Shown: positions 7,787 to 16,328 of the stretch, in pieces
Layout: every line of letters starts with the position of its first letter
How positions within the stretch are numbered: position 1 is the first letter of the stretch
From: Verrucomicrobiia bacterium
Lineage (GTDB): Bacteria; Verrucomicrobiota; Verrucomicrobiia; Limisphaerales; JADLHS01
DNA: 64,000 bases
Reading direction: 5' to 3'
Assembly: GCA_026125285.1 (NCBI GenBank)
Contig: JAHCLO010000001.1
Location: 186,001 to 250,000 of the forward strand
The notes under the pieces: model-generated
Told to the model about the DNA's origin: nothing
The model's input: the letters and a program-made list of their open reading frames with translations, nothing else
Databases searched by the model: none
Program-made: the position numbers and the translations under genes

Positions 7787-10700
7787 TCAGGGCACCGACA
7801 CGCCGCCAAGAGTCTTCAATTTGATGTTATCCACCCAGAAGACGGCCGTTCCGGTCTGGCCCCAATCGGGATAGCCCGACCACATCTTGAAGAAGACGCC
7901 CTGGACTTGATCGAGGTTCGGCAGCGCTGGATTCACGGGCGCGGTGATGCGGACCCAACCGGGGGATGTGGGAATCGCTACTTCGGCCAAAACGTGCCAC
8001 GTCCAATCGCTAAACTGAAAGCCAACCTCGAAGGGCCCGAAGTCCTCGCTCGGCCGTTTGGGCGAATTGGGGTGCCACAGGACATCCATTTCCAAAGCGA
8101 CCACTTTGGTGCCGTCAATCGGCTCCGCGAATCTCCGGACGGCCGCAAACTGGTTTTCATCACCATACGTAGCCAGGTTGAAGTTGACCGTGACCTTCAG
8201 CGAGCCGGATGCTGGATTACCCGCTACGTCCACGCTGGCGTCATGTTGGTAAGTTTGCGGAGCGTCTCCCCACCACCGCCCGTACTGTGATGCTTCCGCC
8301 GCCCCGTCGAACCGATTTAGCGAAAGCATGAAGTGCGGAACATCGCTCCCGCTCCGAGGTAGAACAGCGCGAAAACCGAGGTAAGGCCCTCGGTAACCTA
8401 CGTCGCGGGCGCTGCGCATCGCACTCCGGACAGCCCACGCACCGGTGCCGTCGGCCCAACAGCCTCCACGTTCCGCACGTATTGTTCCAGTAAGGGGGCC
8501 GCGGGGATCATTACCCGGCGATGAACTGTAATAGGTGGACGAGAACCAGTCCCAACACCACTCCCACACATTCCCAGCCATGTCATACAACCCGTACCCA
8601 TTCGGCGCAAAATATTCCACAGGACTGGTGTAGGGCGTCCCGCCCGTGGCGAATGCTGGGTGGTTACCCCGGGTCGGGCTGGTGTCGTACGCGTAGGCAG
8701 TGGTGGAATTGTAGTTCGCCCGGCTGTGCTGGATGGTGTCGCTGTCGCTCCACGGGAAACGCCGTCCCGCGACTCCGCCCCGGGCCGCCTTCTCCCACTC
8801 CGCCTCCGTCGGCAAACGGTAGCCGGCGTCCCACTTGACCCAGTCATTCTGGAGGTTGAGTTCGCCGGTGCGATAAACCGTCGTCTGTGCCGCGCTGGTG
8901 TAGTAGGCTGGCGTCAGTCCCTCCTTCTGGCTCCGCGCATTGCACCATTTCACCGCGTCGTACCAGTTGATGCTGTAAACAGGGTGGTTTGTGCCCTTGC
9001 CTTGCCCCACCGTCCCCAAGTCGTAGCCATTGGCATTGGCCCAGACCCGTACCTCGTCCCACAACGCCTTCATCACCTCGTACTTGTCCATGCAAAACGC
9101 GGAGACATAGACGCTATGTGTGGGGCGTTCCCTCGGGTCGCCCTCGTTGAAGGTGTCGCCCATGACGAAGGAGCCGGCAGGGATCAGCGCCATGCCCGGC
9201 GGTATTGGTATTACATTCGTGATGCCCGTCAATACAGCCCGGTAGTAGCGGTGTGTGCTGCCTGCAATGTCCACCACGGTACGCGGTTGCCCATCGCCCA
9301 GCAGGTTCGCCTGCAACACTTGCCAGGCGTTCAACGTGTCAGTGTAGTCCACTCGATAGAACCGGTTCGATGCGGTGGTGAAGGTGATTTCGCAGCCGGT
9401 CGGTCCGGGGCGGGCGTCCAGCATGCGGAACACCGAGGCCGCATTGGTCGGGTTGGTGCCGGCAAGGTATTCCTGCCAGGTGGGCACACCATCGCCGTCG
9501 TGATCGGTGATTTCCGCCAGCACCAGGCCGCTGGTGAAGCCATAGCGGTTCAACCACCAGATCGGCGTGCCTTGCGGCAGTTCCGTCAGTGCGCTGGACA
9601 CGGCGTTGGCGTTTTCAATGACAAAGGACGGCCCACCGGGCTGCGCGTAAAGGCTATTGTCCGCGCTGAGTTCGTAGAAGCATTTGGACAGGTCGGTCAC
9701 CCCGCGAAACTCGAATTCCACCAATTTGCCCAGCGTGGCAAACGGCAGGGCCGAGAACGGATTGGCGGGCGTGGGGCTGGCGAACTCGAAGTAGCCGATG
9801 CCGTTGGTCTGCTGGACCGTGAACGTCCAGTTGGTGGGGCACACCCCGCCCTCGGCGAACCACACGCGTTCCAGCGTGAACGGCCAGGTGGTGGCGAAGT
9901 TCACCCGGAGCCGGGTGATCCCGCGCGGAATGTAGGGCGCCCGCAAGACCAGCGAGGCGACATTACCCGGATTGAGCGAGGTGTCGAACCGCAGTCGTCC
10001 TTGGAGTTCGTCGCCCGCGTAAGAGGTGGGCACATAGGCGGTGGCCGTGGCGGTGGTCTTGACGCCTGAGTAGGTGATCTCGAAGGACGGCGTAAACGAA
10101 GAGGAAGTACGCTTGAGGGTGGCCCAACGGAGGATGTACTGCGAACGCAGGTCCAGGGCCACCTCCTGAAAGCGCTGCGTTAGCTCGGCGACGCTGCCCG
10201 CACGGTAGTATTGCCCGCCGGTTTGCGCGGCGAGGTTTTGCAGCGGAGCGGGTGTCAATTCTTCACCATAGCCGACGGCGTAGATTTTCACGCCTTTGGT
10301 CTGCGCCAGGGAGATCACCTGGCTGGTGGAGTATGTGCTGGATTCATCTTTGCCATCACTCAAGAACACCAGAAATCGCTGGTCGTCGGCCGGATTCGCC
10401 GTGGAGAACTCGCTCAACGCCAGATACAGCCCGTCCCAGCATTTGGTCGAGCCGCTGGTCCACACCACTTCATCCCAAATCTGGTCAATCTGGTTGGTCA
10501 GGTAAGCCTTGTCGCGCATCAGATTCGCCACCTTCTTCGGCGGGAATCCGATGTCGGCACGATGGAACTCGAACAGCCCAACCTCCGCGTCATCCGGCAG
10601 GGCGCCGAGGAGGGTCTTGGCGCCCAGTTCCATGGCCTCGGCTGAATCGGATTTGAAGTCCCCGTTGCTGTCCCCGTTGATGAGCGGGTCCAACATGCTA

Positions 10701-11212
10701 AGGGTGTAGTCCAAGACCACGAAGCATTTCAGTTGCTTGTTGTCGGTGAGCAGGCGAGAACCGGTTTCCGAGGCGCTGATGGCCGTCCCGCTCTCCCTGC
10801 AAACCACAGTGAACAGGGAGGGATCCACCACCACCACGCGATTGCTTTGGTCGCGTATGGAGAAATTGAAGTCAAGCAGGTACGGCGCGGAGTAGAAGTG
10901 GCGCAAACCACTGATGCGAAGCGCCGTGGTCTGGGCGCTGGCGGGGTGAGACGGCAGGAGGCAGGCAGCGGCTAGCGCAAGCAGGCCAACGAGGAAACTG
11001 CGGCATTTCCGAACGAACTGATGCGATTTCCCTTCGTGGACATCGCGCGCTGCGATTTCACGCCCCCGGGGCCAGTCCGGTCGCTGGCGAATTCCAGCGT
11101 AAGGCTGGCCACAGGCAATCTCCTCGCTCGCACGGGACTGGTCCGTCGGAGAGGTTAATTGGGCGAGCGGACAGTCGCCCTGGCGACCGCCCCAAGGACT
11201 GGTTGTTTTCAT
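7787..11212 (-). CDS. secreted von Willebrand A + SUMF1-domain protein
   Basis: 1141 residues from an ATG with CAGGA upstream and promoter copy C. The signal core (FLVGLLALAAACLL, cut after ASA near residue 93) follows an unusually long N-region of about 70 residues. Next is a VWA domain near residue 160 with a MIDAS-like DYTLS and later FLSDGKDESS. Then come a linker with a calcium-type DHDGDGVPTWQEY motif, a SUMF1 domain with LIPAGSFVMGD, YRLPTEAEWEKAA, MAGNVWEWCWDW and GGCW, and a C-terminal beta-sandwich resembling a carbohydrate-binding module. The FGE active-site cysteine pair after GGCW is missing, so catalysis is unlikely. It probably acts outside the cell in binding or adhesion, and its promoter ties it to the adjacent ECF factor. 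Confidence 0.8.
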   Translation of the reverse strand: MKTTSPWGGRQGDCPLAQLTSPTDQSRASEEIACGQPYAGIRQRPDWPRGREIAARDVHEGKSHQFVRKCRSFLVGLLALAAACLLPSHPASAQTTALRISGLRHFYSAPYLLDFNFSIRDQSNRVVVVDPSLFTVVCRESGTAISASETGSRLLTDNKQLKCFVVLDYTLSMLDPLINGDSNGDFKSDSAEAMELGAKTLLGALPDDAEVGLFEFHRADIGFPPKKVANLMRDKAYLTNQIDQIWDEVVWTSGSTKCWDGLYLALSEFSTANPADDQRFLVFLSDGKDESSTYSTSQVISLAQTKGVKIYAVGYGEELTPAPLQNLAAQTGGQYYRAGSVAELTQRFQEVALDLRSQYILRWATLKRTSSSFTPSFEITYSGVKTTATATAYVPTSYAGDELQGRLRFDTSLNPGNVASLVLRAPYIPRGITRLRVNFATTWPFTLERVWFAEGGVCPTNWTFTVQQTNGIGYFEFASPTPANPFSALPFATLGKLVEFEFRGVTDLSKCFYELSADNSLYAQPGGPSFVIENANAVSSALTELPQGTPIWWLNRYGFTSGLVLAEITDHDGDGVPTWQEYLAGTNPTNAASVFRMLDARPGPTGCEITFTTASNRFYRVDYTDTLNAWQVLQANLLGDGQPRTVVDIAGSTHRYYRAVLTGITNVIPIPPGMALIPAGSFVMGDTFNEGDPRERPTHSVYVSAFCMDKYEVMKALWDEVRVWANANGYDLGTVGQGKGTNHPVYSINWYDAVKWCNARSQKEGLTPAYYTSAAQTTVYRTGELNLQNDWVKWDAGYRLPTEAEWEKAARGGVAGRRFPWSDSDTIQHSRANYNSTTAYAYDTSPTRGNHPAFATGGTPYTSPVEYFAPNGYGLYDMAGNVWEWCWDWFSSTYYSSSPGNDPRGPLTGTIRAERGGCWADGTGAWAVRSAMRSARDVGYRGPYLGFRAVLPRSGSDVPHFMLSLNRFDGAAEASQYGRWWGDAPQTYQHDASVDVAGNPASGSLKVTVNFNLATYGDENQFAAVRRFAEPIDGTKVVALEMDVLWHPNSPKRPSEDFGPFEVGFQFSDWTWHVLAEVAIPTSPGWVRITAPVNPALPNLDQVQGVFFKMWSGYPDWGQTGTAVFWVDNIKLKTLGGVSVP

Positions 11213-11235
11213 AGGCAATTCCTGTTTTACATGAC

Positions 11236-11263
11236 TACGGAAGTCGTCTGGGCGTTCTTTCAA
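11236..11263 (-). promoter_or_regulatory. ECF-type promoter element, copy C (VWA/SUMF1 gene)
   Basis: TTGAAAG, 16 nt, CCGTA on the minus strand; CCGTA ends 23 nt before the ATG at 11212, exactly as in copies A and B. Confidence 0.75.
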
Positions 11264-11332
11264 AAAACTTTCCGCACACCTCGAATTGACCTCCGTGCCG
11301 TGCGGCATGACCGAGGCACCGCATTGGCAGCC

Positions 11333-13717
11333 TCATCGCCGGTATTGCAGGACGGAGATTTGCTGGTCCAATACGATCAGTTGTCGCTGTCCGTTTCTTT
11401 TCGGCGGCAAAAGCTCCACCCGGACGCCGGGCGGAGTCTTGGAGAGTTCGTTGAGGGTGTGGCGGACGCGGGGTTTCAGGCGGGAATCGTAAACCCACAG
11501 TGAATGGCGGTGGTACCGACGGAAGTTCGCCGGACCTTCCGGGCGGCCCAGGTTGGTGCCGGAGACGAACTCGACTTGCGCACCCTGGAGCACCATTTCC
11601 AACTGGCCGTCCCCATCAAGATCGCCGGCCAGTTCGGCCCGCAACCAGACCCAGTCGTGGGCGTTCTCCATGATCCGGACCTGGCGTTGGAGGCGGAGGT
11701 CGGGGTCAAGAACGTGGAGAACTCCCCGGCTGTCGGCAGTGTACAGCTCGGGTTGCCCGTCGCCGGTCAGATCGGCGAGGAGCAATTCGCTGAGTTCAAT
11801 CGGGAATTCGTACCGGGCCAGTTCATGGCCGGCGTGGTCGAACTTGAGCAGGCGGCTTTCGGTGGGCAATTCGGTGTTGCTTTGGCGGTGGGCCTCCTCG
11901 TTGCGAACCACCAGCGCGTAGAGGCAGTTGCCGGAAGTGGACGCCGCCGGATAGACGAAGCAGCGCATGTAGGTGCCGCCCACCTCGCGCGACCAGAGTT
12001 GCTGCCCGTCCGCGGATAGAACGTGCAGGTAGGTGCGGCTGTCACTTTCGCCGTCGGGCAACTCCGCCCCGTTGTTCGGAGAGTAACAGCCGATGATGAG
12101 CTCAGGGGTGCCGTCACCAGTGAGGTCGTGAGGCTGGATATGAATCGGCGTGGCAGCATAGGGCCGCTCCCAGAGGAGCGTTTGGGCGGCGAAATCGTAA
12201 GCGCGCAACCAACGCGGCCAGAGGGCATAATGGGTGGTCATTTGGGCAATGACTCGCGCAGAGGCGGTTGGGGATTCCGGTATGAATACCGGTACGGTCA
12301 TGAAGCTGCTGGGGTGACGGCCCACCGCGCGTTCCTCGGTGGACCCGGTCGCGGTGAATCGCTTTACCTCGCTCAAGTTTTGATTGAACACGCTCGAAAG
12401 CAAATTCGTGCCTTCGCGCCAGGAAACCAGCGCCTCGGAACAGCCATCGGCGTCCACATCCGCCAGCCCGGAGAGGACGAAGGCGTCGCCCCTGAAATCC
12501 GGCAGCCGGCGCTCGTTTAGCAGGTGTCCCTCCAAGGACACAACCACCAGATCTCCTTGGTGAGCGCCGATCAACTCCGGCCAACCACATCCATCGAAAT
12601 CACCCAACCTGGCCTGTCGGGCCGACCAGTTCCCTGGGAGTGAGAATTCGCGGACCAACGCCAGTCGCGGGCTGCGCAGCCACGGGATGCTCCCCCAGCC
12701 CAACAGCAACGCGACCGCGATTCCAAGCACCACCGTCGTGGCCCGCCGGCGCCGGGCACGGCTGCGGGTTTGCCGCAACGATTGGCCGGAAGCAATGATC
12801 CGCAAATCCGCGAGCAGAGCGGCCGCTGATGGATAGCGGTGCGCCGGCAGTGGATCGCAGGCCCGCATGATGACTTCATTGAACTCCAGCAACTCGCTGC
12901 GGTCGGGGAGTTCATCAATCAAGGTCGGTGGACTGGGGAAGGACTGGCGGTCCTTGCCCATCGCCATTTCGTAGAAGCATTTGCCGAGGCTGTAGATATC
13001 CGCCTGGGGCGTGCCCGGACCTTCCCGTGGCACGAACCCTTCCGTGCCCACGAAAGTGCGGGCGTCATCGGCTTGCGCGACCAGGCCCACGTCCGCCAGC
13101 TTCGGCACTCCGCCCACGAAAATGATGTTCGAGGGTTTGATGTCCCGGTGGACGAGGCCACGCTCATGCAGGTAGCGGAGCGCCTCGGCCAGGGTGACAG
13201 CGAGGCGCACACATTCCGCGACCGACAGACGACCGTTGGCGTGAATAAGGTACTCCAAGGTCAGGGGCTGATAGGACTCGGGCTGGGCCGTGCCAGCCGT
13301 CTGAACCTCGACCCGCGGGTCGTTTGACTTGGAGCCGGCACAGTTGCCCTTCGGACTACGGGCTGCGGACTTCGGAATTCCAGCTTGACCGGCGTCGTCC
13401 GCCAGTTCCATCACACAGTAGAAGCAACCCTCCGTGTCGTTGCGACCGACCTGGAGAATATCCATCAAACCTTCGTGACCGCGCGAAACCGGCTCGAAGT
13501 TCTTCAGCCCGGTGAATTCGCGTTCGTAAGGACGGGAATCCCCAAAAGCGGCGCGATGAACGATCTTGACAGCGCGTTGCACGCCGAGGGTAGAGCGGGC
13601 CAGCCAGACTTCGCCATAACTGCCGGTGCCGATGCGGCGCAACAGCGTGTGATCAGGCACCTGGTGCGGAGTGATCCTCCAGTCCTCTTCCCCCGCCAGT
13701 ATTCGCGAGCTGGCCAT
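11333..13717 (-). CDS. membrane Ser/Thr protein kinase with FG-GAP-like sensor domain
   Basis: 794 residues. The kinase domain spans about 24-310: glycine loop GTGSYGEV (30-37), lysine in AVKIV (K51), catalytic loop HRDIKPSN (190-197), and DVG in place of DFG (209-211). Between the hinge (CVMELADD) and LTLEYLI is an extra low-complexity stretch of about 40 residues that contains the phrase PKSAARSPKGN. After a basic stop-transfer, a TM helix spans about 327-346. The outer part (about 365-794) has FG-GAP/VCBS-like units such as LGDFDGCGWPELIGA, DLTGDGTPELIIG and DLDGDGQLEMVL, which form a beta-propeller. The gene lies 132 nt after the ECF sigma gene. The inference is that it senses an outside ligand and signals to the sigma factor. 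Confidence 0.85.
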   Translation of the reverse strand: MASSRILAGEEDWRITPHQVPDHTLLRRIGTGSYGEVWLARSTLGVQRAVKIVHRAAFGDSRPYEREFTGLKNFEPVSRGHEGLMDILQVGRNDTEGCFYCVMELADDAGQAGIPKSAARSPKGNCAGSKSNDPRVEVQTAGTAQPESYQPLTLEYLIHANGRLSVAECVRLAVTLAEALRYLHERGLVHRDIKPSNIIFVGGVPKLADVGLVAQADDARTFVGTEGFVPREGPGTPQADIYSLGKCFYEMAMGKDRQSFPSPPTLIDELPDRSELLEFNEVIMRACDPLPAHRYPSAAALLADLRIIASGQSLRQTRSRARRRRATTVVLGIAVALLLGWGSIPWLRSPRLALVREFSLPGNWSARQARLGDFDGCGWPELIGAHQGDLVVVSLEGHLLNERRLPDFRGDAFVLSGLADVDADGCSEALVSWREGTNLLSSVFNQNLSEVKRFTATGSTEERAVGRHPSSFMTVPVFIPESPTASARVIAQMTTHYALWPRWLRAYDFAAQTLLWERPYAATPIHIQPHDLTGDGTPELIIGCYSPNNGAELPDGESDSRTYLHVLSADGQQLWSREVGGTYMRCFVYPAASTSGNCLYALVVRNEEAHRQSNTELPTESRLLKFDHAGHELARYEFPIELSELLLADLTGDGQPELYTADSRGVLHVLDPDLRLQRQVRIMENAHDWVWLRAELAGDLDGDGQLEMVLQGAQVEFVSGTNLGRPEGPANFRRYHRHSLWVYDSRLKPRVRHTLNELSKTPPGVRVELLPPKRNGQRQLIVLDQQISVLQYRR

Positions 13718-13849
13718 GCCTTGTGGGTACCCTCAATTCCCGAACTTCTTATCGGCGTTCCTCTTAACGGTTTCGGCCAGTTGGAGCAACATCTTTCGCC
13801 GTTAGATCTCTCGCCAGCCGGATGCGCTCACCGTCTATCTCCCCTGGCA

Positions 13850-14497
13850 TCAAATGCCGGCTCCCTCCAGTCGCTTTACCTCCTTCCGAATGAGGTTGCT
13901 CAGGCGGTGCTTGATCAGATGCACTTGTGCGAGATGGATTCCCAATGTCTGGGCGACTTTCAGGGCGGGCCATTCCTTGAGCGCGTAAAGTTCGAAAGCC
14001 TGGTAGTGCTTGGGTTTGACGTGGCGTTTCACCCGCTGGATGGCCGCATCCAGCAAGTTCTGTTGCCACTCATCCTCCCAAACCGACTCAATGAGTGTGC
14101 TGGCAGAGTTGGCGACGTTTTCCACCCACGCGCCGTCCTCCCTGGAATCGGAGAGCGGATCGGTCGGTGGCCGCACATTCCGCTTGCGCAGTTGGTCCAA
14201 GATGCGCCAACGCGTCGTGTGCAGCAGCCAGCCCTTGAATGTGCCGCGGGCGGAGTCATAGTGAAACTCCTGAATCCGACGTGCGACCGTAATGACGGTT
14301 TCCTGCACCACGTCCTGGGCTTCGGCATCGGAAAGGCCCGCCCGCGTGGCCGCGCGGTAGATCAGCTTCCAATAGGTATTGAAGAAATCCCGCCACGAGG
14401 TATCGTCGTCCAGGTTGCGGAGCCGACTCAACAAGCTGCGCCGCGTGCGGAGGAAGGCGTCCTCCACGCTGGAAGGTAAGGCTGGTCTGGTTTTCAT
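13850..14497 (-). CDS. ECF-family RNA polymerase sigma factor
   Basis: 215 residues from the ATG at 14497, which has TGGGA upstream. A start at 14515 is possible but would leave only 10 nt after the predicted -10 box and no ribosome site. Sigma region 2 is clear (FFNTYWKLIYRAATRAGL, then DAEAQDVVQETVITVARRI and FKGWLLHTTRWRILDQLRKR). Region 4 is the C-terminal helix-turn-helix (LKVAQTLGIHLAQVHLIKHR). No anti-sigma gene is adjacent; the next gene is a Ser/Thr kinase, the arrangement seen for kinase-linked ECF groups. Promoter copy D in front of the gene predicts autoregulation. Confidence 0.88.
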   Translation of the reverse strand: MKTRPALPSSVEDAFLRTRRSLLSRLRNLDDDTSWRDFFNTYWKLIYRAATRAGLSDAEAQDVVQETVITVARRIQEFHYDSARGTFKGWLLHTTRWRILDQLRKRNVRPPTDPLSDSREDGAWVENVANSASTLIESVWEDEWQQNLLDAAIQRVKRHVKPKHYQAFELYALKEWPALKVAQTLGIHLAQVHLIKHRLSNLIRKEVKRLEGAGI

Positions 14498-14525
14498 CGT
14501 CCCAGTGACACTCATCTTCTATTGC

Positions 14526-14553
14526 TACGGCGGGAAACAACCAGAACTTTCAA
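14526..14553 (-). promoter_or_regulatory. ECF-type promoter element, copy D (sigma factor's own gene)
   Basis: TTGAAAG, 16 nt, CCGTA on the minus strand. CCGTA ends 28 nt before the ATG at 14497. The box sequences and spacing equal those in front of the two giant secreted genes. Confidence 0.72.
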
Positions 14554-14744
14554 CCAAATGAAGCGAACTGCGCCCGCCGCCAAGTTTCTCCCGCCGTGAC
14601 CAGGAGTGGATCGGTGCGCCACCATGGGTGAGAGGGCCGCCACCCTCCAACAGCTAAACTTACCAATCCGCATCGTTTGTCGGCGCAGCGCTGACGCTTA
14701 AACATTTGTCGGAATGCAGGCGGGCTGAGGGCGTCCTGAAATGT

Positions 14745-14768
14745 CGTAGCCCAGACTTTCAATCTGCC
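14745..14768. repeat. short repeat (GTAGCCCAGACTTTCAATCT) overlapping a gene end
   Basis: The sequence has the look of a widespread Verrucomicrobial phrase (GTAGC..AG.CTTT.A..CTGC). It contains the stop codon of the polytopic membrane gene, so the last residues of that protein (ADKAD) are repeat-encoded. Family membership is from recollection, not from a second copy in this window. Confidence 0.35.
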
Positions 14769-16207
14769 TTATCGGCGACTTGCCGTCGGCCAAGAACCAG
14801 GCCGGCAATCGTCAAGCCCAGCACGCACACGGCAAACGCCATGGCATTGGGCGTGCGCGCGGTCCACGTCTCCCACGGCCACGGAAAGCGGAAAAACGCG
14901 TGGTTCAAGGCGAAGTAAAGCCACGCATTGAACAATAGCGCCCAGCGGAGGAACGTCCGGCCGCTCATTCCCCGCCCAACTTGAACCGCGCACCACAACG
15001 CCGCGGCCGTGCTCAACACGACCGGCAACACCCCGTAGAGCACCCAACCCGCCGTCGGATTCAGCGCCTGCGCCTCATACACCAGACTGCGGATGGTCTT
15101 GCCCGCAATCGGCAACAGTGTCACAGGGAACACGACCAGAAAGGGCCACCAGCGGCCTCCCGCCACGGCCACCAGGGGAATCAGTCCCAACCACAATCCC
15201 AGATCGTAGAACAGGTCCACCGCGCGCACGGCGGCGAATTCCGTGAGCAACAGCAAAGGCAGATGCACTCCCAGCAGCAGCCCTTCAACCGCTGGTTTGA
15301 TTGACGGCGACTGCGCCTCGTTCAACGGGCTGATCTGTTTCCGGTTGAGCCACAAACCCAAGCCCAGGCATGCGCCCATCACGGCGCCGAAAATGGTTTC
15401 CATCCAGTTCCACCAGTTCATCAGCGGAGCGATTTGCGCCCAGATGCCGGCTTGGAACAGTTCGCGATTCCACGCATGGAACGACTGCAACGATTGGCCA
15501 ATGGGAAAACCCAGCCCGCCAATCATGCCCCAGAGCGCCAGTCTGCGGGCAACCAAATCGCGACGAATCCAGCCTGCCCAGACCCAGGCGCCGAGCAGGG
15601 CAAACAGCAGTCCGCCCCAATGTTCCCGCCGCGGCTTGAGTTCACTGACCGTGGCATCCGGCTGCCAATGCCAATCCGCGGAGAAATAGATGCTCGGCAG
15701 AAGTTTGTTGGCCGGATCGTACGGTCGGTTCAGCAACCACACTCCCACGGCGTAGAGCGCAAGCATGCCCAACATCAGCAGCAGGATTTCGCGCGCACGA
15801 TAGCGAACGCCTCCCAGGCCCATCCCCAGAAACAAGCCGGCGAACCCGATCCAGATGCTTCCTTTAATGGCCAATCCCAACATGCCCCAGCGCCACGCGT
15901 CCCAATTTCCGATCAACGCCACGTGCTGCGTCAGGCCGATGGTCTGGCCGTAGGTCATGGTGCCGCCGAAGCCCATGGCAATGGTTCCGAACGCCACCGC
16001 GCGGGCCGCCGGCAACAGAGCGGCGTGCGGGCAGAACAGGAAAACTAGCACCAGACTCACCAACAATCCGGCGATCATGGCGCCGGTTTCGTGGCCATAT
16101 TGCCCGCGGATGCCCCACGCCATGCCACCCGCCAGAGCGGCAAGCAGGACCGGCTGCCACATCGGCGGAAGCGCAGGTTGACTCTCGGCGGCAGAGGTCG
16201 GCTTCAT
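14759..16207 (-). CDS. uncharacterised polytopic membrane protein
   Basis: 482 residues with at least ten hydrophobic segments, for example VLLAALAGGMAWGIRGQYGH, IAGLLVSLVLVFLFC, ILLLMLGMLALYAVGVWLL and VLYGVLPVVLSTAAALWCAV. Conserved-looking polar spots inside membrane segments include GIRGQYGHETG near the N-terminus and the HAWNRELF region. No family is recognised with confidence. It sits on the same strand as the LTA-synthase-like and mannosyltransferase genes, separated by about 120 nt, so a role in envelope glycan handling is possible. Confidence 0.7.
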   Translation of the reverse strand: MKPTSAAESQPALPPMWQPVLLAALAGGMAWGIRGQYGHETGAMIAGLLVSLVLVFLFCPHAALLPAARAVAFGTIAMGFGGTMTYGQTIGLTQHVALIGNWDAWRWGMLGLAIKGSIWIGFAGLFLGMGLGGVRYRAREILLLMLGMLALYAVGVWLLNRPYDPANKLLPSIYFSADWHWQPDATVSELKPRREHWGGLLFALLGAWVWAGWIRRDLVARRLALWGMIGGLGFPIGQSLQSFHAWNRELFQAGIWAQIAPLMNWWNWMETIFGAVMGACLGLGLWLNRKQISPLNEAQSPSIKPAVEGLLLGVHLPLLLLTEFAAVRAVDLFYDLGLWLGLIPLVAVAGGRWWPFLVVFPVTLLPIAGKTIRSLVYEAQALNPTAGWVLYGVLPVVLSTAAALWCAVQVGRGMSGRTFLRWALLFNAWLYFALNHAFFRFPWPWETWTARTPNAMAFAVCVLGLTIAGLVLGRRQVADKAD

Positions 16208-16328
16208 GATTCAGGTTGGTGGCCAAATTGAAGCCGATGGCCAGGCGGTGCAGCAAGCTTTACTTGGTCGCTTCGTAAGCCAAGCGGTGACCTTGGATTC
16301 CGATTGCTTGCCCGTTCACCCAAACCGG

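Noticed and set aside
8660..10069. 469-codon plus-strand frame opposite the VWA/SUMF1 gene
   Set aside because: No domain or start signal; GC-rich antisense shadow.
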